A stretch of 64,000 bases of DNA, taken from Actinobacteria bacterium IMCC26207. GTDB lineage: Bacteria > Actinomycetota > Acidimicrobiia > Acidimicrobiales > Microtrichaceae. Made by a program: the position numbers and the translations under genes. The stretch covers positions 98,020-162,019 of the forward strand of contig LCZK01000002.1 in assembly GCA_001025035.1 (NCBI GenBank), given 5' to 3'. The notes beneath the pieces were generated by a model. It was given only the letters and a program-made list of their open reading frames with translations, did not search any database and had not been told where the DNA came from. Shown piece by piece: positions 24,013 through 33,433 of this stretch; within the stretch, counting starts at the first letter, position 1; each line of letters starts with the position of its first letter.

Positions 24013-24832
24013 TCCGTAGCCCAGAAGAGAAAGCTAGACGGGCGCTTCGATCAGCCTCTTGTTGAGCAGCCTGAAAGAATTCTTGCCCAAAGCCCAGAGC
24101 AACCGAGCCCGCAACAACTGCAAGTCGCAAGTCCAACAGGTTTGCTACCGAGGACACTGCTCGGCCGACTAGCAGTCCAGATCTGCGCCGGATTTCCGTG
24201 GAGGCATACATGGCCGGCTCGCCAGTGAATGCTGCGATGGCCGCTCCCGAGACTTCAGCCTCTAGGCACCCTTGCGCCCCGCACACACAGTCACGGCCCT
24301 GAGGTTCAACAATGACGTGACCAATGTGACCAGCGTTACCGCAGCCCCCATCGAGAAGCGTTCCGTTCAGAACGATGCCTCCACCAACCCCGGTGGAAAC
24401 CACCATCGCCATGTAGTCGGACTCACCGCGAGCAGCTCCTAGCCAACCCTCTGCTAGCGCGAACGCCTTGGCATCGTTGTCGATATAGGCGGGGATCGGA
24501 TAGGTCCGCTGCAGACGCTCAAGCAGGGGAAAATCCTGCCATTGTGGAATGTTGAGCGGCGATACGGTCTGCCCGTGCAGCGTCATAGGTCCGCCGCAGC
24601 CAACACCAATCACATCGGGCGCAAGACGAGCTTGGGCTACAACAGAATCCATCAACCCCGTCAGCCGGTCGAAGAGGTCAACACCAGCACCCTCCTGAGT
24701 CGCTATCTGCGAGCGGGCTAGCAGCTGTCCCTGGGTGTCGAGAATTGCAGCAGCAATCTTGGTTCCACCAATGTCTACGGCCAGCACCACCGAGTCTTGG
24801 GCAGGTGACTCCGGAGTTTTCTGGTGAACCAT
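23930..24832 (-). CDS. ROK family sugar kinase
   Basis: 300 residues. ATP-binding VLAVDIGGTKIAAAIL, catalytic AYIDNDAKAFALAEGW, STGVGGGIVLNG, and the zinc motif GHIGHVIVEP followed by CVCGAQGC, typical of glucokinase-type ROK proteins. There is no N-terminal HTH, so it is a kinase rather than an NagC-type repressor. ATG at 24832 gives the expected N-terminus; the long upstream extension runs into the divergent moxR gene and is rejected. First gene of the ROK-hypothetical-menC operon. Confidence 0.85.
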   Translation of the reverse strand: MVHQKTPESPAQDSVVLAVDIGGTKIAAAILDTQGQLLARSQIATQEGAGVDLFDRLTGLMDSVVAQARLAPDVIGVGCGGPMTLHGQTVSPLNIPQWQDFPLLERLQRTYPIPAYIDNDAKAFALAEGWLGAARGESDYMAMVVSTGVGGGIVLNGTLLDGGCGNAGHIGHVIVEPQGRDCVCGAQGCLEAEVSGAAIAAFTGEPAMYASTEIRRRSGLLVGRAVSSVANLLDLRLAVVAGSVALGFGQEFFQAAQQEADRSARLAFSSGLRIVPSGCEDRGPLLGAAAVGRAGLAAQS

Positions 24833-24915
24833 CAGAAGAAAACTACCAGTTACAGCACCTCTCAGCCGAGGAAGCTCTGACAGACTGAACTCATTCGAAC
24901 CTTGAAGGGACCCCG

Positions 24916-25881
24916 GTGAGCAGTACCCCGAGCAGTGCACAAGGCTCAACAACTTTTTCGGAACGCTTTGACTCGATCTGCGCCAATATCGGACTCGCCG
25001 TTCGGGGCAAGGAGCAGGTAGTCCGCCTGACCGTGACCAGCCTGGTGGCTCATGGGCACCTCCTGTTGGAGGACGTACCGGGAGTCGGAAAGACCTCGCT
25101 TGCAAAAGCAGTTGCTCGGTCTGTGGATGGCGAGTTTGCCCGGGTGCAGTGCACCCCTGACCTGCTTCCCTCGGATCTCATCGGAACCTCGGTCTGGAAT
25201 CAACAGGACGGCAGCTTTGCATTTCGCAGGGGACCTGTTTTTGCCAACCTGCTGCTAGCAGATGAGATCAATCGGGCATCGCCAAAGACTCAGTCCGCAT
25301 TGCTCGAATCCATGGCAGAAGAACAAGTCACCGCAGATGGGACGACGTATCACCTCCCGAAACCATTCATGGTGATCGCCACCGAGAACCCGCTCGAGCA
25401 TCATGGGACTTTTCCGCTTCCCGAAAGTCAGCTCGACAGATTCATGATGAAGCTGTCTATTGGCTACCCGGGCAAAGAAGCCGAGCGGGCGTTGCTGCGC
25501 GAGCCGGACCACGACGCAGTCCTGAGTTCCTTAGCTGCAGTTACGACCTCTGCGGAGATCCTCGCGATGGGTGCTGCCGCTCAACAGTTGTACGTTGCCG
25601 ACTCGCTGACGCAGTACCTAGTTGAGCTAGCGGATCAGTCTCGTAACAGCGCTCTGTTTGAACTTGGTATTTCGCCACGAGCAACACTTGGTCTGCTGCG
25701 CTCAGCGCGAGTCTGGGCGGCTGCCGAGGGCCGCAACTTTGTGACACCAGACGATTTCAAAAATCTTGCAGTGCCCGTGCTAGCGCACCGGGTCATCCTG
25801 AGTTCCGAAGCCCGCCACAAGGGACTCACTCCGGCCAGTGCCATTGAGGAATTGATCCGTTCAACCCCGATTACGCACTGA
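24916..25881 (+). CDS. MoxR-type AAA ATPase
   Basis: 321 residues. Walker A EDVPGVGKTSLAKA, Walker B LLLADEINRASPKTQSALLE, sensor ATENPLEHHGTFPLPESQLD, and the C-terminal lid ISPRATLGLLRSARVWA. MoxR proteins act as chaperone-like partners of DUF58/VWA and TgpA proteins encoded next to them, as here. GTG start with AAGGGA 5-6 bp upstream. Confidence 0.92.
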   Translation: MSSTPSSAQGSTTFSERFDSICANIGLAVRGKEQVVRLTVTSLVAHGHLLLEDVPGVGKTSLAKAVARSVDGEFARVQCTPDLLPSDLIGTSVWNQQDGSFAFRRGPVFANLLLADEINRASPKTQSALLESMAEEQVTADGTTYHLPKPFMVIATENPLEHHGTFPLPESQLDRFMMKLSIGYPGKEAERALLREPDHDAVLSSLAAVTTSAEILAMGAAAQQLYVADSLTQYLVELADQSRNSALFELGISPRATLGLLRSARVWAAAEGRNFVTPDDFKNLAVPVLAHRVILSSEARHKGLTPASAIEELIRSTPITH

Positions 25882-25882
25882 G

Positions 25883-27079
25883 ATGCGCCTCACGCAGCGC
25901 GGTGCGGCTGTGCTCGCAACATCACCGGTCCTAGCGCTTGCAGCATGGCTGCTCGGATTGCCAGAGGCTGCGGTGCTGTCGGCCTGCGCTGCGCTCCTCG
26001 TACTCCTCGCTGCAGTCTGGACCAAAGTCAGTACAGCAGTTGTCGACATTCAGCGGTCAGTCCTGCCAACTCGACCAAGGGTAGGAGAACCCTGCCGGGT
26101 ACAACTCCGAATCCTCAATACCTGTAGCCGTTCCACTGCTCCGCTCCTTCTGACCGAGCGCATAGAAGCTGTTGACTCGCTTCGCCTACAAATCGCTCCC
26201 GTTCCATCTGGCGAGCAGAGCATGACCAGCTACAACTTCCCCACTCATGTTCGAGGACGCCAACTTATTCTCCCAACGACTGTTCAGGTTGAAGACCCAT
26301 TCGGTCTGCTGCGCTCCACCCACCCCGCAGGGACTGAGACTCAGGTTCTGGTACTGCCCCGACTCTGGCCACTCTCACCGCTTCCCGCAGTCCTCGGGCA
26401 AGAGAATCTGACACCATCGCACTCCGCAGCCTTCATCTCGAGGCCGGCAGAGGAGTTCGCTGGACTACGCGAGTACTTACCCGGTGACGATTTGCGGCGA
26501 ATCCATTGGCCAACCACGGCACGGACTGGCCGGCCGGTGATGCGACAGTTTGAACTGCCGCTACAACACCGAACCACAGTGCTGCTTGACCTGATGAGTT
26601 CGGCTTCCTTCGAGCGCAGCGTCTCCGCTGCTGCGAGTGTGGTTGCCCTTGAGGCAGAACAAGGTGGTCTCATTCGCTTGGTGACCACGGCGGCCCAATC
26701 GGTTGCACTCAACGGAATTGAGTTCGTCAATGCTGCCGATCAGTTCGATCAACTTCAGGACCGCCTAGCTCTGGTAGAGCAGTCCCCAAAAGCCGTTTCC
26801 ATTCAGAGTCTGCTGCAACTTCTTGATGCTCAAGATGGTGGCCGCCTAGTCATCTGTGCGGGCTCCATGACTACGACCGACCTCGGCGCGATCCAGAGAG
26901 GTAGCCGGCAGTTTTCTTCGCGAGTACTGCTCACCTCGAGCGGATCGGAGCAGAAACAAGGCACGAATGATCAGGCCTCTGAGCAGCAGGGCTGGTTGCA
27001 TCTGGATTGGCCAGATGGCTCGGCGCTGAATCGAGTGTGGGATGAAGCGACTCGCTCTGCCGCCGGAGCGAAACAGTGA
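25883..27079 (+). CDS. DUF58 membrane protein
   Basis: 398 residues. Two transmembrane segments in the first 55 residues, a beta-rich middle and the DUF58 core LREYLPGDDLRRIHWPTTAR followed by TGRPVMRQFE. Starts 1 bp after the moxR stop. Family members are believed to work with the MoxR ATPase in cell-envelope assembly; mechanism unknown. Confidence 0.88.
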   Translation: MRLTQRGAAVLATSPVLALAAWLLGLPEAAVLSACAALLVLLAAVWTKVSTAVVDIQRSVLPTRPRVGEPCRVQLRILNTCSRSTAPLLLTERIEAVDSLRLQIAPVPSGEQSMTSYNFPTHVRGRQLILPTTVQVEDPFGLLRSTHPAGTETQVLVLPRLWPLSPLPAVLGQENLTPSHSAAFISRPAEEFAGLREYLPGDDLRRIHWPTTARTGRPVMRQFELPLQHRTTVLLDLMSSASFERSVSAAASVVALEAEQGGLIRLVTTAAQSVALNGIEFVNAADQFDQLQDRLALVEQSPKAVSIQSLLQLLDAQDGGRLVICAGSMTTTDLGAIQRGSRQFSSRVLLTSSGSEQKQGTNDQASEQQGWLHLDWPDGSALNRVWDEATRSAAGAKQ

Positions 27080-29484
27080 GGCCGCAGTCCTCACCCGGTG
27101 CACCCGCAGCACAGGGGGACGGGTCTAGTCGCAGACCTGATTCCGTTGCGGCCTGTGCCGCTGAACTCGGACTCTTGGCCTTGGCTCTTGGCACCGCAGC
27201 CAGCTTTCTACGTCTGTTTGACACTTGGAGCTTTGTGTCGGAGCTTGCCATTGCACTTGTTACCCCTTGGCTGCTTGCTCTGACTCTACGCAGATTACGG
27301 GTGGGCTTGGGTGCTGCGTTGGCTGCGCAACTGCTTGCGGCGGTGGTACTTCTCACAGCGCTTTTCGCTCCCGGAAGCAGCAGATTCTTGCTTCCCACTC
27401 CCGCAACAGCGCGCCTATTGAGCAGCAGTATCTCGACCTCGTTCACCGAATTTTCACAGCTCGTGGCTCCCGTGCCTGCAACCAAAGGCTTCATAGTCGT
27501 CATTGCTGTCGGGTTCTGGCTGTTCATTAGTTTTGCCGATGCTGCTGCATTTCGATTCGCAGGTCCGGCTCAGGCAGCTACGCCATTCCTGACCACCTTT
27601 CTTGCCATTGGCCTCCTCTCGAGAGACTCTGCGCGCATCAGTTCAACAGCGTGTTTTTTGGCGGGTCTTTTAGTCTTTACGGTCACACAGCTCACACTGA
27701 GAGCGGCTCGAACTCGCTGGGATGGGTTACCGCACAGAAGCGCAACTGCTGGCTTTGCGCGCTCGGCCGTCCTGATAGGCAGCCTCGCTGTCATTGGAGG
27801 ACTACTTCTTGGACCTGCCGTAGCAGGGGCCACAGACCCAGTAGTCAACCTGCGACAGCTTGGTCGCGGGCCCGAACCCCGAACTGTTGTGAGCCCTTTT
27901 GTTGGAATCCGGTCGCTGCTCGGAGAGCGCAGCAACGAAGAGTTATTTACGGTCCGAGCCGATGCACCGGCTTATTGGAGGCTGACCGCATTAGAGGAAT
28001 TTGATGCGGATCGTGACATTTGGATATCTCGTGGCACCTATCAACGCAGCGATGGTGAACTGCCATCCAACCTTGGCCCAACGGTTTCGGGAACCACCTT
28101 GCGCCAAGAGATTCAGATTTCAGAACTGACTGGCCTATGGCTTCCGGGTGCCTATGAGCCAGCGCAGATCACAACAGACACTGAGGTCAGCTTTGACCGG
28201 GAATCCTCCTCGATCATCTTGGTTTCACCTGATTCCAAACTCACACCGAAATATCAGTTGGACTCGCTCATCCCAGACTTTGCTGCCGCAGCCCAAGCTC
28301 AAGCAGGCACCAAGCAGGAACTTGACCCGATCTACTTTGAGAAGAGCCAAAGCCCTGCGATTACCCCAGAGTTGCTGGCGCAGATTACGGCAAACGCCAC
28401 AACACCCTTTGAACAAGCCATTGCCCTTCAGAACTGGTTCCGCAGCGAGTTCCGCTATGACGACACTGTCGACTTCAGCCAATCCGCCGACCCGCTGGCC
28501 GAGTTCTTGCAGGCTGCTGCGGGTTTTTGCCAGCAGTTCTCCTCTGCCTTTGCGCTCTTTGCACGAGCTCTAGGTCTTGGGAGTCGCGTCGCAGTCGGGT
28601 TCACCCCAGGAGACCCCGTCGGGGTTGCGAACCAGCCTGAGCAGTCAGGCGATGCCATCCGTGAGTACCAGGTACGAGGCCGGCATGCCCATGCTTGGCC
28701 CGAGATTTATTTCGCCGATCTTGGATGGGTTCCATTTGAGCCAACTCCCGGCCGAGGTGACCCTCAGACTGCGCCCTATACCGGGGTGAGTGCTGCTCAA
28801 GCGGTCCCTCCCGCCGCCGCTGCAGTCGGTTCCACTGTGCCCGATAACAACGGAGTGACCAACAACGGAGCTGGCGTTACTACGGTTGCCCCCACCCCAT
28901 CTGAGGACAGTTCCGCTCTGCCTTCCCCGAAGCCAAGCCCAGAGGCAGATACCAGTGCCTCAACCCCGAACAACAGCGGCACTGCTCTCAAACGTTTCGC
29001 CATCAGGCTGCTGTTGCTCATCTTGGGCCTAGGAATCCTGTCTGGGTTGATCATCTGGGCTGCACGCCTACTCAAACAGCAAAAACGCCGTCAAGGGTTG
29101 CAAGACTTACAAGAAGCATCAGATGAAGAACAGTCCTTGCTCGATGCGCTCTTCGTTGAGGACGCTTGGAAGCGAGCTCTGCTGTGGCTGTCCCTCGTTG
29201 ACATTCGTCCTACTACCTTCGAAACGCCAGCGGAGTTTGCAGGCCGAGCCTCGAACTCGCTACCCGCCAATGAGGACAACCCACAGGCCACGGTGCTAGC
29301 TAGAACATCGTTGCGCAGTCTGGCCAACTCAGAGACTGCTCGTAGGTACGGCCAGATTGGCGAGTCTTCACATCTGGGAATCAAGGCGCAACAAGCAGCC
29401 GACTCAGTAGAGCAACTAATCCGCTATTCGTCCTCGGGACGACGCAGCCGGTCTTTTGCTTTTGTGCTGGCATCGTTGAAGTAA
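27076..29484 (+). CDS. TgpA-like membrane transglutaminase (DUF3488/transglutaminase-like)
   Basis: 802 residues: about six N-terminal membrane helices to residue 240, an extracellular region with transglutaminase core at about 450-560 (Cys in AAGFCQQFSSAFALFARALG, His in GRHAHAWPEIYF, then LGWVPFEPTPG with Glu in the usual Asp-containing segment), a Pro/Ser/Thr linker, a membrane helix near 640-660 and a DUF4129-like cytoplasmic tail. Starts by GTGA overlap with the DUF58 gene. The 3' end overlaps the convergent DUF3040 gene by 61 bp. Confidence 0.9.
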   Translation: MRPQSSPGAPAAQGDGSSRRPDSVAACAAELGLLALALGTAASFLRLFDTWSFVSELAIALVTPWLLALTLRRLRVGLGAALAAQLLAAVVLLTALFAPGSSRFLLPTPATARLLSSSISTSFTEFSQLVAPVPATKGFIVVIAVGFWLFISFADAAAFRFAGPAQAATPFLTTFLAIGLLSRDSARISSTACFLAGLLVFTVTQLTLRAARTRWDGLPHRSATAGFARSAVLIGSLAVIGGLLLGPAVAGATDPVVNLRQLGRGPEPRTVVSPFVGIRSLLGERSNEELFTVRADAPAYWRLTALEEFDADRDIWISRGTYQRSDGELPSNLGPTVSGTTLRQEIQISELTGLWLPGAYEPAQITTDTEVSFDRESSSIILVSPDSKLTPKYQLDSLIPDFAAAAQAQAGTKQELDPIYFEKSQSPAITPELLAQITANATTPFEQAIALQNWFRSEFRYDDTVDFSQSADPLAEFLQAAAGFCQQFSSAFALFARALGLGSRVAVGFTPGDPVGVANQPEQSGDAIREYQVRGRHAHAWPEIYFADLGWVPFEPTPGRGDPQTAPYTGVSAAQAVPPAAAAVGSTVPDNNGVTNNGAGVTTVAPTPSEDSSALPSPKPSPEADTSASTPNNSGTALKRFAIRLLLLILGLGILSGLIIWAARLLKQQKRRQGLQDLQEASDEEQSLLDALFVEDAWKRALLWLSLVDIRPTTFETPAEFAGRASNSLPANEDNPQATVLARTSLRSLANSETARRYGQIGESSHLGIKAQQAADSVEQLIRYSSSGRRSRSFAFVLASLK

Positions 29485-29813
29485 TCCTTCAGGCTTCCGC
29501 TGCCATTGTTACGCAGCGCCTGGGTGGCCTCGTTCATGCCAGCGCGCCCGAGTTGACGGGCATGAGACTCAATAAAGATGGCCAGTGCAAAGACGACAAG
29601 AAAACCAGCAAAGGCAGCCAGATAGCTGACCGCTAGCAAGAGCACCGAAGCGATCAGCGCTAGAACAAAACCAAACACGCCCCACTTGAGACGCCGCATG
29701 GACTCGGTATACACAGTTGTGGAACCGACCTGCCGAGCAAGGTCTGGGTCGCTGGCGCGCAAATTCTGTTCTATCTCGCCCAGAATTCGCTGTTCGTCCT
29801 CAGAGAGCGGCAT
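29424..29813 (-). CDS. DUF3040 membrane protein
   Basis: 129 residues. N-terminal MPLSEDEQRILGEIEQNL is the DUF3040 signature, followed by two transmembrane segments at about 45-90 and a charged tail. Common next to dinB or the mra region in Actinobacteria; function unknown. Convergent with tgpA, sharing 61 bp of coding sequence in antisense. Confidence 0.92.
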   Translation of the reverse strand: MPLSEDEQRILGEIEQNLRASDPDLARQVGSTTVYTESMRRLKWGVFGFVLALIASVLLLAVSYLAAFAGFLVVFALAIFIESHARQLGRAGMNEATQALRNNGSGSLKDYFNDASTKAKDRLRRPEDE

Positions 29814-29885
29814 ATCTGATCACCCGATTGTCACGATAAGTGTTCTGCGTTCCTTCAAAGATACTTCCTTGAATGGTTTAAAGAT

Positions 29886-29925
29886 ACTGCCAATTTCACC
29901 CGTTCGCGGGGTCGGGCAGTTTTTG
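29886..29925. terminator. Hairpin downstream of dinB, U tract on plus strand
   Basis: Outer arms ACTGCC (29886-29891) and GGCAGT (29915-29920), inner stem CCCG-TTCG-CGGG with a UUCG tetraloop, then TTTTT on the plus strand. It follows the dinB stop on the minus strand (where the U run is poor), so it may act in both directions. Confidence 0.55.
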
Positions 29926-29930
29926 ATTCC

Positions 29931-31289
29931 TCACCCGGCATCCGCAGGCGGAAGCACAACCGGCTTGCTCGCCGTATCCGCATCAGGCTCTGCAGCGGGT
30001 CCCCATTGCTGGCCCTGAGCCTGTTTGGCTTGACCAGCAAGACGAGCAGGACCAATCAGTTCCGCACCAAATTTGTTCCGAATGGCGTCCACGGCAGAGT
30101 TCGTGGCATCCCACTCGGAGTCAGATGCGTCAAGGGCCGGTCGGCTTGGGTTGCGTCGCCCCGGGTCGTCTCGCAGGCCAGCAAGAGCGTCATCGAAGGA
30201 GAGTTGCTGTTGCAACTCGCCACGCAGAAGATTCGCCACTCCCACTCCTAGTAAGCGCACGCCTCGTTCAACTGGCAAGCGCAACAAGAGTGACCAAGCA
30301 GTTCGCACTAGGTCAGTGCCGCGATCGGTTGGTGCTTCGAGGGTCTGCGAACGAGTGACCGTAGTGAAATCTCGATATCGAACCTTGAGTTGCACGGTTC
30401 TGCCTCGGTACCCGTGATGACGCAAACGGCTCGCAACTGCTTCGCTCTGACGAACGAGTTCTGATCGGAGCGCATCCATCGAGGAAATGTCTTGAGCGAA
30501 GGTCTGTTCCTGGCTCATGGACTTGGGTTCGGAGTTCGCCACGACAGGACGGTTATCGCGGCCCAGAGACAGTTGATGAAGATGCGCCCCAGCCCCGGGG
30601 CCAAGAACAACCAACAGCAACTCCTGCGGAACCTCTGACAAGTCCCCAATGGTGACGACGCCAAGGGGGGCGAGCTTTGCCAACGTGGCGGGGCCCACGC
30701 CCCAGAGTCGCTCCACTGGTAGCGGGTGCAGAAACTCAAGCTCCTCACCCGGCGACACCACAGCCACCCCTGGGCCTTCAATGGGGCCGCCGCGGGAGGC
30801 AGTTGGTTTGGCCGAGGTGGTTGCGAGCTTCGCCAGAAACTTATTCGGCGCTATGCCCAACGAGCAGGACAGACCTGTCTCTTCTTTGACGCTGCACCGC
30901 AGCCGCTGAGCCACATCCAAAGGCTCCCCAAGTAGGCGACGGGACCCCGAGATATCAAGGAAGGCTTCATCAAGGCTGAGCGGTTCAACCAGCGGAGTTA
31001 GCGTCCGAAATATTTCCATGATGACTGCCGAAGTGCGGCTGTAGTGGGCATGGTCGCCCTGCAAGAACACGGCGTCTGGACACAGGCGTCGCGCCTGCAC
31101 CGAGGACATTGCCGAGTAGACACCGTAGGAACGGGCCTCATACGAGGCGGCTGCGACTACGCCTCGATCGCCGGTGCCGCCAACCACTACGGGCAACCCT
31201 CGAAGCTCTGGGTGGCGGAGGAGTTCCACCGATGCAAAGAATGCATCCATGTCCACATGAAGAATTACCCGAGCCGAATCTTGGCTCAC
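29931..31289 (-). CDS. dinB: DNA polymerase IV (Y family)
   Basis: 452 residues. Metal-binding HVDMDAFFASVELLRHPEL and EPLSLDEAFLDISGSRRLLG, YEARSYGVYSAM fingers, SLGIAPNKFLAKLAT, and the little-finger region with RTVQLKVRYRDFTTVTRS. Extra C-terminal 60 residues after the Y-polymerase core are Gln/Ala/Pro-rich. GTG start overlaps the Nudix stop (GTGA), pairing a translesion polymerase with a possible nucleotide-pool sanitiser. No SOS box was noticed directly upstream of the operon. Confidence 0.93.
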   Translation of the reverse strand: MSQDSARVILHVDMDAFFASVELLRHPELRGLPVVVGGTGDRGVVAAASYEARSYGVYSAMSSVQARRLCPDAVFLQGDHAHYSRTSAVIMEIFRTLTPLVEPLSLDEAFLDISGSRRLLGEPLDVAQRLRCSVKEETGLSCSLGIAPNKFLAKLATTSAKPTASRGGPIEGPGVAVVSPGEELEFLHPLPVERLWGVGPATLAKLAPLGVVTIGDLSEVPQELLLVVLGPGAGAHLHQLSLGRDNRPVVANSEPKSMSQEQTFAQDISSMDALRSELVRQSEAVASRLRHHGYRGRTVQLKVRYRDFTTVTRSQTLEAPTDRGTDLVRTAWSLLLRLPVERGVRLLGVGVANLLRGELQQQLSFDDALAGLRDDPGRRNPSRPALDASDSEWDATNSAVDAIRNKFGAELIGPARLAGQAKQAQGQQWGPAAEPDADTASKPVVLPPADAG

Positions 31290-31858
31290 TTGCGAGTTAC
31301 CGAGACATCATGCGGAGCATCTCCGTGCAACTCATAAACAAATTCTCGTGGAGACTCGAATCTCTCTGTCATCCACTCCATAAGTGGCTCGCGAACCCAA
31401 GGCTGTGCATGCCGCAACCGCTCCGCACAGACCTGCGGTGACACCCAGTCAGATGAAATCACGATGCCGTCCGGGTCATGGCCGAGCGTCACCTCTCCAT
31501 GCACCTCAAGAGCTAGGTGCACCTCGACGCGCAGCCGCCAGTTCAGCCCAGGAGCCTCTACCAGGATCTCGTAGAGCAGACCTGACCAACGCAACACGTC
31601 CAGACCAGTCTCTTCGCGAACCTCTCGCGTGAGTCCGCTCAGCAGAGTCTCACCCGGATCGATGACACCACCAGGAGTTGTCCAGTCCGACTTGCCGTTC
31701 TGTCGGAGGTTCTCGACGAGCAGCAGGCCGGAAGGCGCTTGTGCTGCATCCCCTGCCTGCCCTGCATCCTGAAGAGAGGCCGGATTTGAACCGGCAGAGT
31801 TGTTGGCCGCGAGGGATCCAGCTTGGATAACCGCTCCACCCACGAACCAGTCGCGCAT
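31286..31858 (-). CDS. Nudix hydrolase, operon partner of dinB
   Basis: 190 residues. Nudix box GGVIDPGETLLSGLTREVRE followed by ETGL, preceded by WTTPGG. Residues about 15-45 are an Asn/Ala/Gly/Gln insertion in a loop before the box. MutT-like sanitising of oxidised dNTPs is plausible given translational coupling to dinB, but the substrate cannot be read from sequence. Confidence 0.85.
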   Translation of the reverse strand: MRDWFVGGAVIQAGSLAANNSAGSNPASLQDAGQAGDAAQAPSGLLLVENLRQNGKSDWTTPGGVIDPGETLLSGLTREVREETGLDVLRWSGLLYEILVEAPGLNWRLRVEVHLALEVHGEVTLGHDPDGIVISSDWVSPQVCAERLRHAQPWVREPLMEWMTERFESPREFVYELHGDAPHDVSVTRK

Positions 31859-31981
31859 CGCCTTAGTTTGCCAGCAACTAGCGGCCTCAAGAAACAGCAG
31901 CCCAATAAAGCGTCACGCCTCGCAAGCTGTGAGGCATGATTAGACCTTGTCGTGTACCTACGCGACCTCAAAGGGGATGAG

Positions 31982-33433
31982 ATGCGCAAGGCAACTTTCA
32001 AGCTCATGTTGGCATTTTTGGCCACGCTCGCACTACTCGCTACAGCTTGCGGCGGGTCCGACAGCGAATCAGGAGGAGACTCAAATAACGCCGATTCAGG
32101 TTCAGATTCGACCATGACTATTGCGGTTCCTGCTGACCAGCCCACCATCCAAGATGCCGTGGATGCCGCGAAGCCCGGCGCCCTCATCCTGATTAGCCCC
32201 GGGGTCTACAACGAAGATGTTGATGTCATTACTGACGACCTGACGCTGCGGGGACTTGACCGCAATACGGTGATCCTCGATGGGCAGTTCAAGCTTGAAA
32301 ACGGCGTTCGCATACTCGAAGCCAACGGCGTAGTGGTCGAAAACATGACTGCCCGTAACTTCACTTCCAATGGCTTTTATTGGACTGGCGTGGAGGGATA
32401 CCGCGGCTCCTACCTGACGGCCTACCGCAACGGAGATTACGGGATCTATGCATTCGACGCAGTGAATGGACAGCTCGACAATTCTCTGGGATCGGGCAGC
32501 CCCGACGCCGGCTTTTATATTGGCGAGTGCTATCCCTGCAATGCGCTGATCGACAACGTGATTTCGGAGAACAACGGCTTGGGTTACTCCGGCACGAACT
32601 CTGGCGGCGATTTGTACATTGTGAACTCGACATTCAGGAACAACCGTGCGGGTGTCGTACCGAACAGTGGCAGTTACGAACTCTGCTACCCAGAACGTGA
32701 CACCACGGTGGTGGGCAATCTGGTCTACGAAAACAACAACGAAGTAGCCCCAGCCATCGAGGTTGCTTTGCTTGCTCAGGGCAACGGGATTTTGTTGCCC
32801 GGTGGCGTACGAAACCTGGTTCAACGCAACCAAGTGTTCAATCACACTCGCACAGGAATTGGCCTTGTGCCCTACCCAGAAGAGGATGCAAGCGACCTAG
32901 CGCCCGAGGCTGCCGAGTGGGACACCCCTTGTTCAGAAACCCATGACGTAGAAGTCCCGCCCATTCCGGCTGCTGACTGCAAAGCTGTTGACGGACTACT
33001 CAAGGGATGCGTCGTATTTTGGAACCCGTACGAGAATCGGATTTTGGATAACACCATCTCGGGTTCGGGTGCTGCAGATCTAGCTGTTGGAACTATCGAT
33101 CTGCTGGGACTTGGAGTCACTACCGACATGCTGCGCAACTGCTTTAGCGGTAACACCTTTGCCACGAGCGCCCCGAATGACCTTCAGGCACTCGCCCCTT
33201 GCGATGCTGAGGGCAATGGCGGCAGCTGGGATGCGGGGGCACTTGACTTGCTGGGCTTGTTGGGATCACCTGCAGCAGCACCGCCCGAGGGTACGTACAA
33301 GACAACCCCCGAGCCTGCCGCTCAACCCAACATGCCGAATGCAGCAAAGGCACCGGTGACCCCAGCACCGACTGGTCCGCCGAAGGTAGATATCGACGCA
33401 ATTGCTCTGCCTGCTCGCCCCGCGGGTACATGA
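31982..33433 (+). CDS. Secreted lipoprotein with right-handed parallel beta-helix
   Basis: 483 residues. Signal peptide with lipobox LATAC, mature Cys23, Ser/Asp/Asn linker, then PbH1-type rungs from about residue 50 (PTIQDAVDAAKPGALILISP, DVITDDLTLRGLDRNTVILD, VVVENMTARNFTSNGFYWTG, LIDNVISENNGLGYSG, DNTISGSGAADLAVG). C-terminal Pro/Ala tail. Related to NosD/pectin-lyase-like folds; carbohydrate or metal-chaperone role is open. AAAGGGG ribosome site before the ATG at 31982; the longer frame is rejected because it lacks a signal start. Overlaps the DUF1996 gene (ATGA). Confidence 0.85.
   Translation: MRKATFKLMLAFLATLALLATACGGSDSESGGDSNNADSGSDSTMTIAVPADQPTIQDAVDAAKPGALILISPGVYNEDVDVITDDLTLRGLDRNTVILDGQFKLENGVRILEANGVVVENMTARNFTSNGFYWTGVEGYRGSYLTAYRNGDYGIYAFDAVNGQLDNSLGSGSPDAGFYIGECYPCNALIDNVISENNGLGYSGTNSGGDLYIVNSTFRNNRAGVVPNSGSYELCYPERDTTVVGNLVYENNNEVAPAIEVALLAQGNGILLPGGVRNLVQRNQVFNHTRTGIGLVPYPEEDASDLAPEAAEWDTPCSETHDVEVPPIPAADCKAVDGLLKGCVVFWNPYENRILDNTISGSGAADLAVGTIDLLGLGVTTDMLRNCFSGNTFATSAPNDLQALAPCDAEGNGGSWDAGALDLLGLLGSPAAAPPEGTYKTTPEPAAQPNMPNAAKAPVTPAPTGPPKVDIDAIALPARPAGT

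Noticed and set aside
26931..27527. Minus-strand open frame of 198 codons
   Set aside because: Antisense to the DUF58 and TgpA genes, which have recognisable domains.
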